Assembly: GCF_004322705.1 (NCBI RefSeq)
Contig: NZ_SIZZ01000001.1
Coordinates: forward strand, 62,001-126,000
Direction: 5' to 3'
Source of the DNA: Dyella terrae
GTDB lineage: Bacteria; Pseudomonadota; Gammaproteobacteria; Xanthomonadales; Rhodanobacteraceae
DNA: 64,000 bases
Position 1 is the first letter of the stretch, and each line of letters opens with the position of its first letter. The notes under the pieces are model-generated. The model ran no database searches and had not been told where the DNA came from. It worked only from the letters and a program-made list of their open reading frames with translations. Positions 27,840 through 35,820 of this stretch are shown one piece after another. Position numbers and translations under genes: made by a program.

Positions 27840-30266
27840 TCAGTGGCGCGCCGGTTCCAGCGTCATCACGTGTTGATCCGGACCGGGGAGCAGCGGGGTT
27901 GGGCGACCATTGACCCAGTCTTCGTGGCCCGCGCCGTAATAAGGCGATAGCGGATTGTCACTCTGGCCGCCGGGCATGTGCAGGATGCTCTGTGCTTCAT
28001 GGCCGGGCATCACGTCCATGCGTTCGGAGGCACCGAAACCCGGTTTGTCGACGCGCGGCATGTCCTGGTCACCCGGGATCGGTTCGTCAGGCATGTCGAG
28101 CACCCGCGCGAGCAGGCCGGGCAGGGCGCCTGAAAGTGGGTGGCGAATGCCCGTTGTATTCACCTCGCCCCAGGTCCGCGCGGCGAGGCCGCCGGGTTCC
28201 TTGCCCAGCTCCTGCGCGACCTGGCGCGCGGCATCGACCAGCAGGGCGTTCCAGTCGGCATAGCGGGCGTCCAGCAGATGCATCGGTCGATCGCGCACCA
28301 ACGTCCACACGGCAGACTCGGAGCTGTTCATGGCCGGCCACTGGAAGTCTTTGTGCGTCACGCGCACCTGTGCAACGAACGGCGCTAATACGGCGGCAGT
28401 GACCTTCTTGCGGAAGGCGCGGACGAGGCGGTAGTCAACGCTGTCGATGGCCGCGCGGTTGCGCCAGGCATCGGTGAGTTGTCGCAGTTCGACCAGCGCC
28501 GGATCGCGCGTGCCGGCCAGCGTGTCCTGCAGCAGGCGCTGCCAGCGACCCAGGAAAAGGGCGCGATTGTCGAGCTGGATATCAAGGAGGTTTCCTGGCC
28601 CGAAACTATTGCGCGTGCGCAGGCCATCGCGGATCTGTTGCGCGCGTGCACCCAGATCGAATCCGCCGTTGCCAAGAAGCGCGAGCTCAGCCCCATCGAC
28701 CGTGCGGTTGTTTGCGGTCCACAGTCGACCGTCGCCCGGATTTTCGATGCGCGGGTACTGATCGGGTGTCGCCCAGCCGATCCAGCCTTGGCCAGCTTGG
28801 GACCAGTCCGCGGGCAACTGCGGATCGAAACCGGAGCGCAAGGGGATGCTGTTGCCGGTGACGGTCCAGCCAATGTGGCCGGCGATGTCGGCGGCGAGCA
28901 GGTTCTGCGGCGGCATGCCCATCTGCGGCGCAAGATCGAGAGCACCGGAGACGTCGCGTGCGTGCTCAAGCTTCATCACGCCAAGGTTGTATGCACGGGG
29001 CGAATCAGCGATCCAGGACAGGGCCAGCGGCGTGCCGTCGACATCGGCGCCCATGATCGGACCCCAGCGGGTGGTTTCCACTTTCAGCACGCGCGCCGGC
29101 CGGTCTTTGATGGCGATGACTTCGTCGTGGCTTTCCATCGTTGCCCAGCCTTCGGGCACCTTGTACTTGCCGGGATCGTTCGGGTCGCGCAGCACGCGCA
29201 CCCAGTCCAGCCAGTCGCCGTAGCTGTTGGTGAATCCCCAGGCCACCTGGCCATTGGAGCCGACCACCAGCGCCGGCGTGCCGGGCAGCGTAACGCCGTT
29301 GGCGTCGCGCTGGTTGTTCGGCGCAGTGGGGTCTTCATAGCGCAGGCGCGTGCGGAACCAGATGTTCGGCACGCGCAGGCTCAGGTGCATGTCGTTGGCG
29401 AGGATGGCCGCGCCTGATTCGGTCAGGTTGCCGGCGACGGCGAAGTTGTTGCTGCCCGGGCGCGCTTCTTCGAGGGCCGGGAGGATGGCGAGTGCCAGTG
29501 CACTGGCGCTTTCCGGTTCACTCGGGGCGCTCGGATGTTCGCGCAGGTCGAGTACGTCCTGCGAAGGCGTGACCGACGGTCGCGAGAGATCGCCCTTCAG
29601 GGGGGCCTCCCAGTCGGGGTCCGGGGATAGCAGGAAGTCAGCCACCTGGCGCGGCAGGACGGAGCGCAGCTGGCTGATGGCCAGTTCGCGCTGGTTCTGG
29701 CCGTCGCCGTTGAGATCCAGATACATCGCAGCGATCACGAGGAAGGTGTCTTCCGGTTTCCACGGGCGTGGCTGCGTATGGAGCAGGAAGTATTCCCAGG
29801 GTTTGGCGTGCAGATCCGCCAGCCCCTGGTTGACGCCCTCGGCATAGCGTTCAAGCAAGCGCTTGTCTTCCACCGAGAGCTGCGCAAAGGCGGCTTCCGC
29901 GGTTGCGCGCATGCGGTGGCGGCGATGGTTGATGTCGACATCCAGCGCCTTGGGACCCACCAGCTCCGACAGTTCGCCCGCTGGCAGACGGCGCATCAGG
30001 TCCATGCCGAAGAAACGTTCCTGCGCATGGACATAGCCCAACGCATAGCTGAGATCGTCGCGGTTCTTGCCCTGGAGGGTGACGGTGCCGAGCGCATCGC
30101 GCGACACGCTGACGCTGTCGCTCAGACCCTTGGCCGTGACCGTGCCATCAAGCTTTGCGCGACTACCGGCGACCAGGTACCAGACCGCCCCGAAGGCGAC
30201 GAGCAGAAGGATCAACACGGTTGACAACAGATAGCGCAGCCAGCGTATGCGACGGGGCGTGGTCAT
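27840..30266 (-). CDS. penicillin acylase-family N-terminal nucleophile amidase
   Basis: The product, about 808 residues, has an N-terminal membrane anchor or signal at about 12-34, then a family S45 Ntn-hydrolase. The precursor cleavage site RPGSNNFAVAG places the nucleophile serine near residue 272, preceded by the alpha chain and followed by the beta chain with NDMHLSLRVPNIWFR and GWTVTGNSIPLR. Family members cleave penicillins, acyl-homoserine lactones or other N-acyl amides. The substrate cannot be told from sequence. ATG at 30266 is preferred to the preceding TTG. Expected location is the periplasm. Confidence 0.9.
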   Translation of the reverse strand: MTTPRRIRWLRYLLSTVLILLLVAFGAVWYLVAGSRAKLDGTVTAKGLSDSVSVSRDALGTVTLQGKNRDDLSYALGYVHAQERFFGMDLMRRLPAGELSELVGPKALDVDINHRRHRMRATAEAAFAQLSVEDKRLLERYAEGVNQGLADLHAKPWEYFLLHTQPRPWKPEDTFLVIAAMYLDLNGDGQNQRELAISQLRSVLPRQVADFLLSPDPDWEAPLKGDLSRPSVTPSQDVLDLREHPSAPSEPESASALALAILPALEEARPGSNNFAVAGNLTESGAAILANDMHLSLRVPNIWFRTRLRYEDPTAPNNQRDANGVTLPGTPALVVGSNGQVAWGFTNSYGDWLDWVRVLRDPNDPGKYKVPEGWATMESHDEVIAIKDRPARVLKVETTRWGPIMGADVDGTPLALSWIADSPRAYNLGVMKLEHARDVSGALDLAPQMGMPPQNLLAADIAGHIGWTVTGNSIPLRSGFDPQLPADWSQAGQGWIGWATPDQYPRIENPGDGRLWTANNRTVDGAELALLGNGGFDLGARAQQIRDGLRTRNSFGPGNLLDIQLDNRALFLGRWQRLLQDTLAGTRDPALVELRQLTDAWRNRAAIDSVDYRLVRAFRKKVTAAVLAPFVAQVRVTHKDFQWPAMNSSESAVWTLVRDRPMHLLDARYADWNALLVDAARQVAQELGKEPGGLAARTWGEVNTTGIRHPLSGALPGLLARVLDMPDEPIPGDQDMPRVDKPGFGASERMDVMPGHEAQSILHMPGGQSDNPLSPYYGAGHEDWVNGRPTPLLPGPDQHVMTLEPARH

Positions 30267-30352
30267 CAACCGTAGGCCTCTGGCGTAGGAAAGGCCCCAG
30301 TGTAGCGGAGGCGGCAGTCACGTCGCCGTTACGGCCGTCGCCAAAGTGGCGG

Positions 30353-31171
30353 TCAGGGGCGGCTTTGGGTGAAAACCGCGAACATGCCGGCGTAGGGTTT
30401 GACCATGAAGGTCGGGGCGCCGGCATACCCCTGGCCGTCGACGTAGAACTGCGAAATCGTACCGTCCAGGTACAGCGCATCCTGGCAGTGCAGTTCGTCG
30501 CGGAACAGGCGTGCAAAGGTATGGAAATTGACCGGAGCCTCACTGACGGCGAAGACCACTTTGTGTGGCGTCACGGCACACACGCCGCTGCGCCATTTCA
30601 GGCTGGCGGAGTCATCGACGAAGGAGTCATTGAGCTTGCCGTCGATCACCAGCATGGGGCCCGACTGCGTGGCCCATTGGGCTGGCCTGGCATCAGCCTT
30701 GTAGTCGGTGCTGGTGCGCACGGCGGCGTGCCCGTCCGCGTAAACCGCGAAGACGCCGTTGGGCTGGATGGAGAAGTTGCCGGCGGCAGGGTTGCCGCGG
30801 AACAGGTTCAGCGGCACCAGGGTCTTGCCTTCCTCAACGTACAGGCCAAGTGGCGCGAACTGGCGATCATAGATGCCTGCATTGGCAGCAAACAGCAGCC
30901 GGCGATCGTGGGACAGGCCCCATTGGCGGAGCGTTTCGATGTCGTTGTAGGGCTGGCCGTCTTCGGGATCCTTCCAATGCAGCGACAGCGGCTCGCGCTT
31001 GAGGTCCACGCTTACCACGCGGAAGGTCTGGCCTTCGAACACGCGCTCGTCGCTGTCCACGGCCTGCGCCTGGCGCGAACACCCGGCCAGGGTGGTCAGC
31101 AAGGCGAGCAGAAGGGGCCAGCAGAGAGACAGTCCGCGCGAAAGCGGGCGAGGGAGCGCAGGAGCAGGCAT
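30353..31171 (-). CDS. phosphodiester glycosidase/NAGPA-domain lipoprotein
   Basis: The 272-residue protein has a lipoprotein signal ending LTTLAGC near residue 31. The mature part matches the NAGPA/DUF2233 fold, with FAANAGIYD, GLYVEEGKTLVPLN, NFSIQPNGVFAV, SGPMLVIDGKLN and ALYLDGTISQFYV. Members of this fold include the mammalian uncovering enzyme and bacterial phosphodiester glycosidases. The bacterial substrates are mostly unknown. It lies upstream of the acylase gene on the same strand with an 86-bp gap, and is divergent from the Nudix pair. Confidence 0.8.
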   Translation of the reverse strand: MPAPALPRPLSRGLSLCWPLLLALLTTLAGCSRQAQAVDSDERVFEGQTFRVVSVDLKREPLSLHWKDPEDGQPYNDIETLRQWGLSHDRRLLFAANAGIYDRQFAPLGLYVEEGKTLVPLNLFRGNPAAGNFSIQPNGVFAVYADGHAAVRTSTDYKADARPAQWATQSGPMLVIDGKLNDSFVDDSASLKWRSGVCAVTPHKVVFAVSEAPVNFHTFARLFRDELHCQDALYLDGTISQFYVDGQGYAGAPTFMVKPYAGMFAVFTQSRP

Positions 31172-31266
31172 CGCTAGATGGTCGCCGGGCTCAGGGCCGG
31201 GTGCAAGCCTGTCTGACGTGACGGTTCAGGGAGGGGCGATGCTCGGCTTTGGTATCCTTGCCGACC

Positions 31267-31755
31267 ATGCCCTATACCCCCATTACCGCCACCCTCGGTT
31301 ACGTGCTGTCGCCCGATCGCCAGCGCGTACTCATGATCCATCGCAACTCGCGTCCCGATGATCTGCACCTGGGCAAGTACAACGGCCTGGGCGGCAAGAT
31401 GGAGCCCGGCGAGGACATTGCCAGCTGCATGCAACGCGAAATCCTCGAGGAAGCCGGCATCACCTGCGAGTCGATGCAGCTGCGCGGTACGCTCAACTGG
31501 CCCGGTTTCGGCAAGCATGGCGAGGACTGGCTGGGTTTCATCTTCATCATCGATCGCTACAGCGGCACGCCGATGGAGTCCAACCACGAAGGCACGCTGG
31601 AATGGGTGGATGTCTCGCGTCTGATGGAGCTACCCATGTGGGAGGGTGATCGCCATTTCCTTCCGCTCGTGTTCGACGGCGATCCGCGCCCGTTCCACGG
31701 CGTGATGCCGTACAAGGATGGGCGCATGCAGTCGTGGTCGTTTACCCGCCTGTGA
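31267..31755 (+). CDS. Nudix hydrolase (MutT/8-oxo-dGTPase type)
   Basis: The 162-residue protein has a complete Nudix box, GGKMEPGEDIASCMQREI followed by LEEAGI, so it should hydrolyse a nucleoside diphosphate derivative with Mg2+. HLGKYNGLGGKMEPGED and the C-terminal PMWEGDRHFLPLVFDGDPR segment resemble the MTH1/MutT subgroup that sanitises oxidised nucleotides. ATG at 31267 gives the usual N terminus. The stop codon overlaps the start of a second Nudix gene. Confidence 0.88.
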   Translation: MPYTPITATLGYVLSPDRQRVLMIHRNSRPDDLHLGKYNGLGGKMEPGEDIASCMQREILEEAGITCESMQLRGTLNWPGFGKHGEDWLGFIFIIDRYSGTPMESNHEGTLEWVDVSRLMELPMWEGDRHFLPLVFDGDPRPFHGVMPYKDGRMQSWSFTRL

Positions 31756-32150
31756 CCGATCGCACGATCCATATCGTCGCTGCGATGATCCGTGACGAGC
31801 GCGGGCATGTGCTGCTCGTGCGCAAGCGTGGTGCGCAGGTTTACCAGCAGCCCGGGGGCAAGCGGGATCCGGGCGATCGCGATGATCTGCACACGCTCCG
31901 GCGGGAGCTGCACGAGGAACTGGGTTGCACGATGGATGAATCCAGCGCGATCTGCCTGGGAACGTTCAGCGCACCCGCAGCCAATGAGCCGGGATGGACG
32001 GTGTCGGCACACGTCTACGAAGTGCGTGCCGAAGGCCCCTTCGTCGTGCAAGCGGAAATCGAGAGCCTGGTCTGGGTCGATCCGGCGGCTCCGGGCGATA
32101 CGCCGATCGCCCGGTTGAGTCGCGAACAGTTACTGCCGCTCATGCACTAA
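31752..32150 (+). CDS. Nudix hydrolase with atypical Nudix box
   Basis: The 132-residue protein has the Nudix fold with HVLLVRKRGAQVYQQPGGKRDPGDRDD, shown here in part, and RRELHEELG. The box has one extra residue and Asp/Arg where the first conserved glutamate normally stands, so activity or substrate may differ from the first Nudix protein. The GTG at 31752 overlaps the upstream stop codon as GTGA, indicating coupled translation; the frame is open 18 bases further to another GTG. It converges on the condensing enzyme gene. Confidence 0.8.
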   Translation: MTDRTIHIVAAMIRDERGHVLLVRKRGAQVYQQPGGKRDPGDRDDLHTLRRELHEELGCTMDESSAICLGTFSAPAANEPGWTVSAHVYEVRAEGPFVVQAEIESLVWVDPAAPGDTPIARLSREQLLPLMH

Positions 32151-32151
32151 C

Positions 32152-32178
32152 CCTCCTGGCGGGAGGAGGGCCAGGAGG
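32152..32178. terminator. hairpin between convergent Nudix and condensing-enzyme genes
   Basis: CCTCCTGGC (32152-32160) and GCCAGGAGG (32170-32178) form a 9-bp stem with a 9-base loop between two convergent stop codons (32150 and 32184). There is no long T run. A shared bidirectional 3' end is the simplest reading. Confidence 0.55.
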
Positions 32179-32183
32179 TGTCA

Positions 32184-33395
32184 TCAGAACTTGCGCAGCG
32201 CGACCACGGCATTCAGGCCGCCAAACGCAAACGAGTTGCTGATCGCTGCATCCACCTTCACACGGCGCGGCTCGTTCGGGACATAGTCGAGATCGCAGGC
32301 CGGATCGGGGCCGAGATATCCCAGCGTCGGCGGCACGATGCCTTCGCGCATGGCGCCAAGCACGGCGATCAGCTCCAGTGCACCGGCCGCGCCCAGCGCA
32401 TGGCCGTGCATCGGCTTGGTGGAGGAGATCACCAGCTCACGTGCATGCGCACCGAACACGCGATGGATCGTGCGTGTTTCGGTGCTGTCGTTTGCGACGG
32501 TGCCCGTGCCGTGCGCGTTAATGTAGTCGACGTCTTCCGGTGCCATGCGTGCGTCGCGCAGCGCGGCGGTAACGGCTGCCGAGGCGCCGATTTCAGAAGG
32601 CGCCGCGATGTCGCCCGCGTCCGAACTCATGCCGGTGCCGGCCAGTTCGGCGAGGATGGTGGCGCCGCGCGCCTGTGCGTGCTCCAGCGCCTCCACCACG
32701 AACATGCCGGCGCCTTCGCCAAGCACGATGCCGCGACGCCCGCTGCTGAAGGGGCGGCAGGTGTCCGGTGCCAGGACGCGCATCGCTTCCCACGAGCGCA
32801 GCGTGCCAAGGGTGATGCAGGCCTCGGTGCCGCCCACCACGGCGGCATCGACCAGGCCGCTGCGAATCATCATCGCGGCCTGGGCGAAGGCATGGTTGGA
32901 GGACGAACAGGCGCTGGCGAGGGCGAAGGCCGGCCCGGTGATGCCGTGGACCATGCTGATCTGGCTGGCCGGGGCGTTCATCATCATGCGGATGATGCCC
33001 AGCGGGTGGAATCGTCCGGCATGTTCGCCGTAGAGCTTTTCGTACTGCTCGTCGCGGGTGGTCTCGCCACCGACGCCGGTGCCCACGACCACGGCTGTGC
33101 GAGCGGCGGTTTCACCTTCGAACGTGATGCCGGATTGTTCGATGGCTTCGCGCGCTGCGACCAGCGCGTACTGGCTGACCACGTCCAGCTGGTTCAGTCG
33201 CGACTCGTCGAAATGCTGGGTCGGATCAAAATCCACGACTTCCGCCGCAATACCGCCGTTGCGCAGCTGCCCGGGCAGGATGTGGTGGATCGGGCCGATG
33301 CCGCTGCGGCCTTCGGCCATACCCTTCCAGGTAGAGGCCGCATCGTGGCCGAGCGCGCTGATGGCGCCCATGCCGGTAATGACGAGTCGACGCAT
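32184..33395 (-). CDS. beta-ketoacyl-ACP synthase II-like condensing enzyme
   Basis: The 403-residue thiolase-fold enzyme carries the full Cys-His-His triad of chain-elongating condensing enzymes: Cys163 in ASACSSSNHA, His295 in NAHGTGT and His332 in TKPMHGHALGAAG. It should condense malonyl-ACP with an acyl chain. ATG at 33395 (MRRLVITGMGAISALG) gives the family start; the longer frame runs back through the ACP gene. The ACP gene lies 4 bases upstream. The pairing with a dedicated ACP next to acyltransferase and aminotransferase genes suggests specialised lipid synthesis rather than housekeeping FabF. Confidence 0.9.
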   Translation of the reverse strand: MRRLVITGMGAISALGHDAASTWKGMAEGRSGIGPIHHILPGQLRNGGIAAEVVDFDPTQHFDESRLNQLDVVSQYALVAAREAIEQSGITFEGETAARTAVVVGTGVGGETTRDEQYEKLYGEHAGRFHPLGIIRMMMNAPASQISMVHGITGPAFALASACSSSNHAFAQAAMMIRSGLVDAAVVGGTEACITLGTLRSWEAMRVLAPDTCRPFSSGRRGIVLGEGAGMFVVEALEHAQARGATILAELAGTGMSSDAGDIAAPSEIGASAAVTAALRDARMAPEDVDYINAHGTGTVANDSTETRTIHRVFGAHARELVISSTKPMHGHALGAAGALELIAVLGAMREGIVPPTLGYLGPDPACDLDYVPNEPRRVKVDAAISNSFAFGGLNAVVALRKF

Positions 33396-33399
33396 GAAT

Positions 33400-33660
33400 T
33401 CAGCCGGTAGTGTTCTTTGCCGCGAGCTGGCGCTCGATGGCCTTGATGAGATCGCCGATGGTGCCGTTTTCAAAGTCGGCATCTTCATTCGGCAGCTGGA
33501 TATCGAAATGTTCTTCCAGGTCGAACACGACTTCGATGGCGTCAAGCGAGGCAACACCGAGGTCCTTGAGAGTGGACTCAGGCGTGATGGTGGCGATGTC
33601 GATCTTCGCCTGCTTGGCGATGATGTCGAAGGTGGCCTGCTGTACCTGTTCGTTGCTCAT
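33400..33660 (-). CDS. dedicated acyl carrier protein
   Basis: This 86-residue acidic helical protein resembles AcpP, with ESTLKDLGVASLDAIEVVFD and LEEHFDIQL. Ser38 aligns with the 4'-phosphopantetheine site. The usual DSL triplet reads ASL, so the conserved aspartate is lost. ATG at 33660 is preferred to the longer frame to 33690. It is followed after 4 bases by the condensing enzyme and is divergent from the acyltransferase gene. It probably carries the acyl chain for this cluster and not for general fatty acid synthesis. Confidence 0.88.
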   Translation of the reverse strand: MSNEQVQQATFDIIAKQAKIDIATITPESTLKDLGVASLDAIEVVFDLEEHFDIQLPNEDADFENGTIGDLIKAIERQLAAKNTTG

Positions 33661-33848
33661 GCTGGTTCCCGGTGGGTGACGCCAGGGCATCTGGCTGGGC
33701 CGGCCGCGTGGCCGAATGGAGCAAAGCCTGACGAAGTGCGGGGGCGTTGTCCAGAAAGCCTGGTGCGTCGGAGCGCATCCTGACCGGGGAGCCTTTCACC
33801 AACCTTATTCGACCGCGAAAGGTGGAAGTGGCCCGGAGGGTCGTATCC

Positions 33849-34952
33849 TTGGCCGACGGGCGCGTTCGCGCTGGATGGAATCACTGCGTGCGGTATTTGA
33901 ATCAGCTCGAGCCCGATGCGCTCGTCGCCGGCTTTGTCGAGCACCCTCCCGTGGGGTTCGGCGTGCGGGAGGCCGCGCAGACGCCGGCGTTCGTGGCGCC
34001 GTTCGACCTGCTGACAACGGCTGAGCCCGCGGTCCGCCAGAAGGTGACGGGTGCGCCCGGCTATCGCTGGTGGGGGCGCCTGCTGCGCTGGCGTACGGCC
34101 TTCGTCGGCACCACGGTGTCGGAGTACGCCCTGTTTCCAGCCGATGCCGATGCCACCGCGCTTCCGGGGCGCCTGGCCCAGGCACTGGGGCGCGAACAGC
34201 GCATGTTGATCGTCAAGGATATTCCGCAGGACTCGCCCCTGCTTTCGCCGGCCGAACGGTCCTGGTCGACGCGCTTTGCCGATGCCTGTCAGGAAGCGGG
34301 GTACGTACTGCTGGAAGGGCAGGCCCTGGCTTATGTGCCGATCGATTTCGCCAGCGAAGATGAATACCTGGCCCGGCTTTCCTCCGGTCGTCGCAAGGAT
34401 ATTCGCCGCAAGCTGCGCAAGCGCGACGATGTCACGGTGGAGACGGTCCACTGCGGTGATCCGCGTTTCGCCGACGACGCGGTCATCGATGCGTACTACG
34501 CGCTCTACGAAAACGTCTACGCGCAGAGCGAGATCCATTTCGACAAGCTCAGTCGCGAATTCTTTGTCAGGATCCTTCGCGACGGGAGCCATGGCGGCGT
34601 GGTGTTCGTATACCGCGTCGACAGCAAGATGATCGGCTGGAACCTGTGTTTCGTGGTCGATGGAAAACTGATCGACAAATACGTTGGCTTCGCTTACCCG
34701 CAGGCTCGCGAGCAGAACCTGTACTTCACCAGCTGGTTCCGCAATCTTGAATACGCGCGCGAGCGCGGCTTGACGCACTACGTCGCCGGCTGGACCGATC
34801 CGCAGGTCAAGTCGTACCTGGGTGCGAAATTCACCTTGACCCGCCACGCCATTTATCTGCGCAACCCCTTGCTGCGTGCGGTAGCGCGGCGACTGGGCCA
34901 CCTGTTCGAAAGCGACAGCCAATGGGGGACGAACGTCGATGATCAAGCGTAA
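33849..34952 (+). CDS. FemAB/GNAT-like acyltransferase
   Basis: The protein, about 367 residues, resembles the peptidogalycan/FemAB-like and Acetyltransf_6 groups of the GNAT superfamily, with LSSGRRKDIRRKLRKRDD, the IDAYYALYENVYAQSEI helix and a C-terminal acyl-CoA fold (KMIGWNLCFVVDGKLIDKYV, YFTSWFRNLEYARERGL). It should acylate an amine. No ATG is in frame. TTG at 33849 is preferred for its GGAGG 9 bases upstream, while the frame stays open to 33747. The end overlaps the arginase-like gene by 14 bases. It is divergent from the ACP gene. Confidence 0.75.
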   Translation: MADGRVRAGWNHCVRYLNQLEPDALVAGFVEHPPVGFGVREAAQTPAFVAPFDLLTTAEPAVRQKVTGAPGYRWWGRLLRWRTAFVGTTVSEYALFPADADATALPGRLAQALGREQRMLIVKDIPQDSPLLSPAERSWSTRFADACQEAGYVLLEGQALAYVPIDFASEDEYLARLSSGRRKDIRRKLRKRDDVTVETVHCGDPRFADDAVIDAYYALYENVYAQSEIHFDKLSREFFVRILRDGSHGGVVFVYRVDSKMIGWNLCFVVDGKLIDKYVGFAYPQAREQNLYFTSWFRNLEYARERGLTHYVAGWTDPQVKSYLGAKFTLTRHAIYLRNPLLRAVARRLGHLFESDSQWGTNVDDQA

Positions 34953-35814
34953 TCCCCTGGTTCTGGATTTCGACGGTTCGGTCGGCGACATTCCCGGCGC
35001 CACCGTCCTGCCCCTGTCGGACTGGCAGGAAGACATCCGGTTCGGCTGCACGCTGCGCACGTTCGCGAGGCTGGAGCGCCATCTCGATGCGTCGATCGAG
35101 GACGATTACGGCACCGTGCTGATGGGCTCGGGCGACTACCACCATCTCACCTGGCCGCTGGTGAAGCGGCAGCGCCTGCGCGGGCCGTTCCAGCTGGTGG
35201 TGTTCGACAATCACCCCGACAACATGCGGTTCCCCTTGGGTATCCATTGCGGATCCTGGGTGCGCAAGGTGGCCTTGCTGCCTTACGTGACGCATGTGCA
35301 CGTCGTGGGTATCACTTCAGGCGACATCGGGGCGGCGCATGCGTGGGAGAACTACCTGCGACCCTTGCGCGCCGGCAAGCTCAGCTACTGGTCGATGGAT
35401 GTCGATGTGGGCTGGGCCCGCAAGCTCGGGCTTGCCCATGCCTTCAGGCGCTTCGACGATCCTGACTCGCTTACCCGTGCCATGGTCGACCAGCTCGAGC
35501 TGGCACCGCAGCCGACCTACCTGTCGATCGACAAGGACGCGTTCAGCGTAACGACCGCCCGCACGAACTGGGACCAGGGGCGTATCGAGGAGCGTCACGG
35601 CATGGCGATCATCGCCGCCCTGCGCGGACAGATCATCGCCAGCGACATCAATGGTGAAGTGTCGGCCTATCACTATCGCACCTGGTGGAAGCGCCTGCTC
35701 AGCGGCATGGACGGGCAGGAACCGGTGCCGCAGGCTGAGCTGGATGCGTGGCAGGCGCAACAGCGTGCCTTGAACACTCGGCTGCTCGCTGCCATTGCGC
35801 AAAGCAGCGTCTGA
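34939..35814 (+). CDS. arginase/deacetylase-fold protein
   Basis: The 291-residue protein shows the metal-binding pattern of the ureohydrolase (arginase) fold in the right order: GSGDYHH (residues 63-69), VVFDNHPDN (D90, H92, D94 as DxHxD) and LSIDKDAF (D198, D200 as SxDxD). A second SxDxD-like stretch, WSMDVDVG, lies at 151-158. It could hydrolyse a guanidino, ureido or amide bond with a two-metal centre. The rest does not look like classical arginase or agmatinase. It overlaps the acyltransferase gene by 14 bases, so the two are co-expressed. The specific reaction is unknown. Confidence 0.65.
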   Translation: MIKRNPLVLDFDGSVGDIPGATVLPLSDWQEDIRFGCTLRTFARLERHLDASIEDDYGTVLMGSGDYHHLTWPLVKRQRLRGPFQLVVFDNHPDNMRFPLGIHCGSWVRKVALLPYVTHVHVVGITSGDIGAAHAWENYLRPLRAGKLSYWSMDVDVGWARKLGLAHAFRRFDDPDSLTRAMVDQLELAPQPTYLSIDKDAFSVTTARTNWDQGRIEERHGMAIIAALRGQIIASDINGEVSAYHYRTWWKRLLSGMDGQEPVPQAELDAWQAQQRALNTRLLAAIAQSSV

Positions 35815-35820
35815 GCGCGG

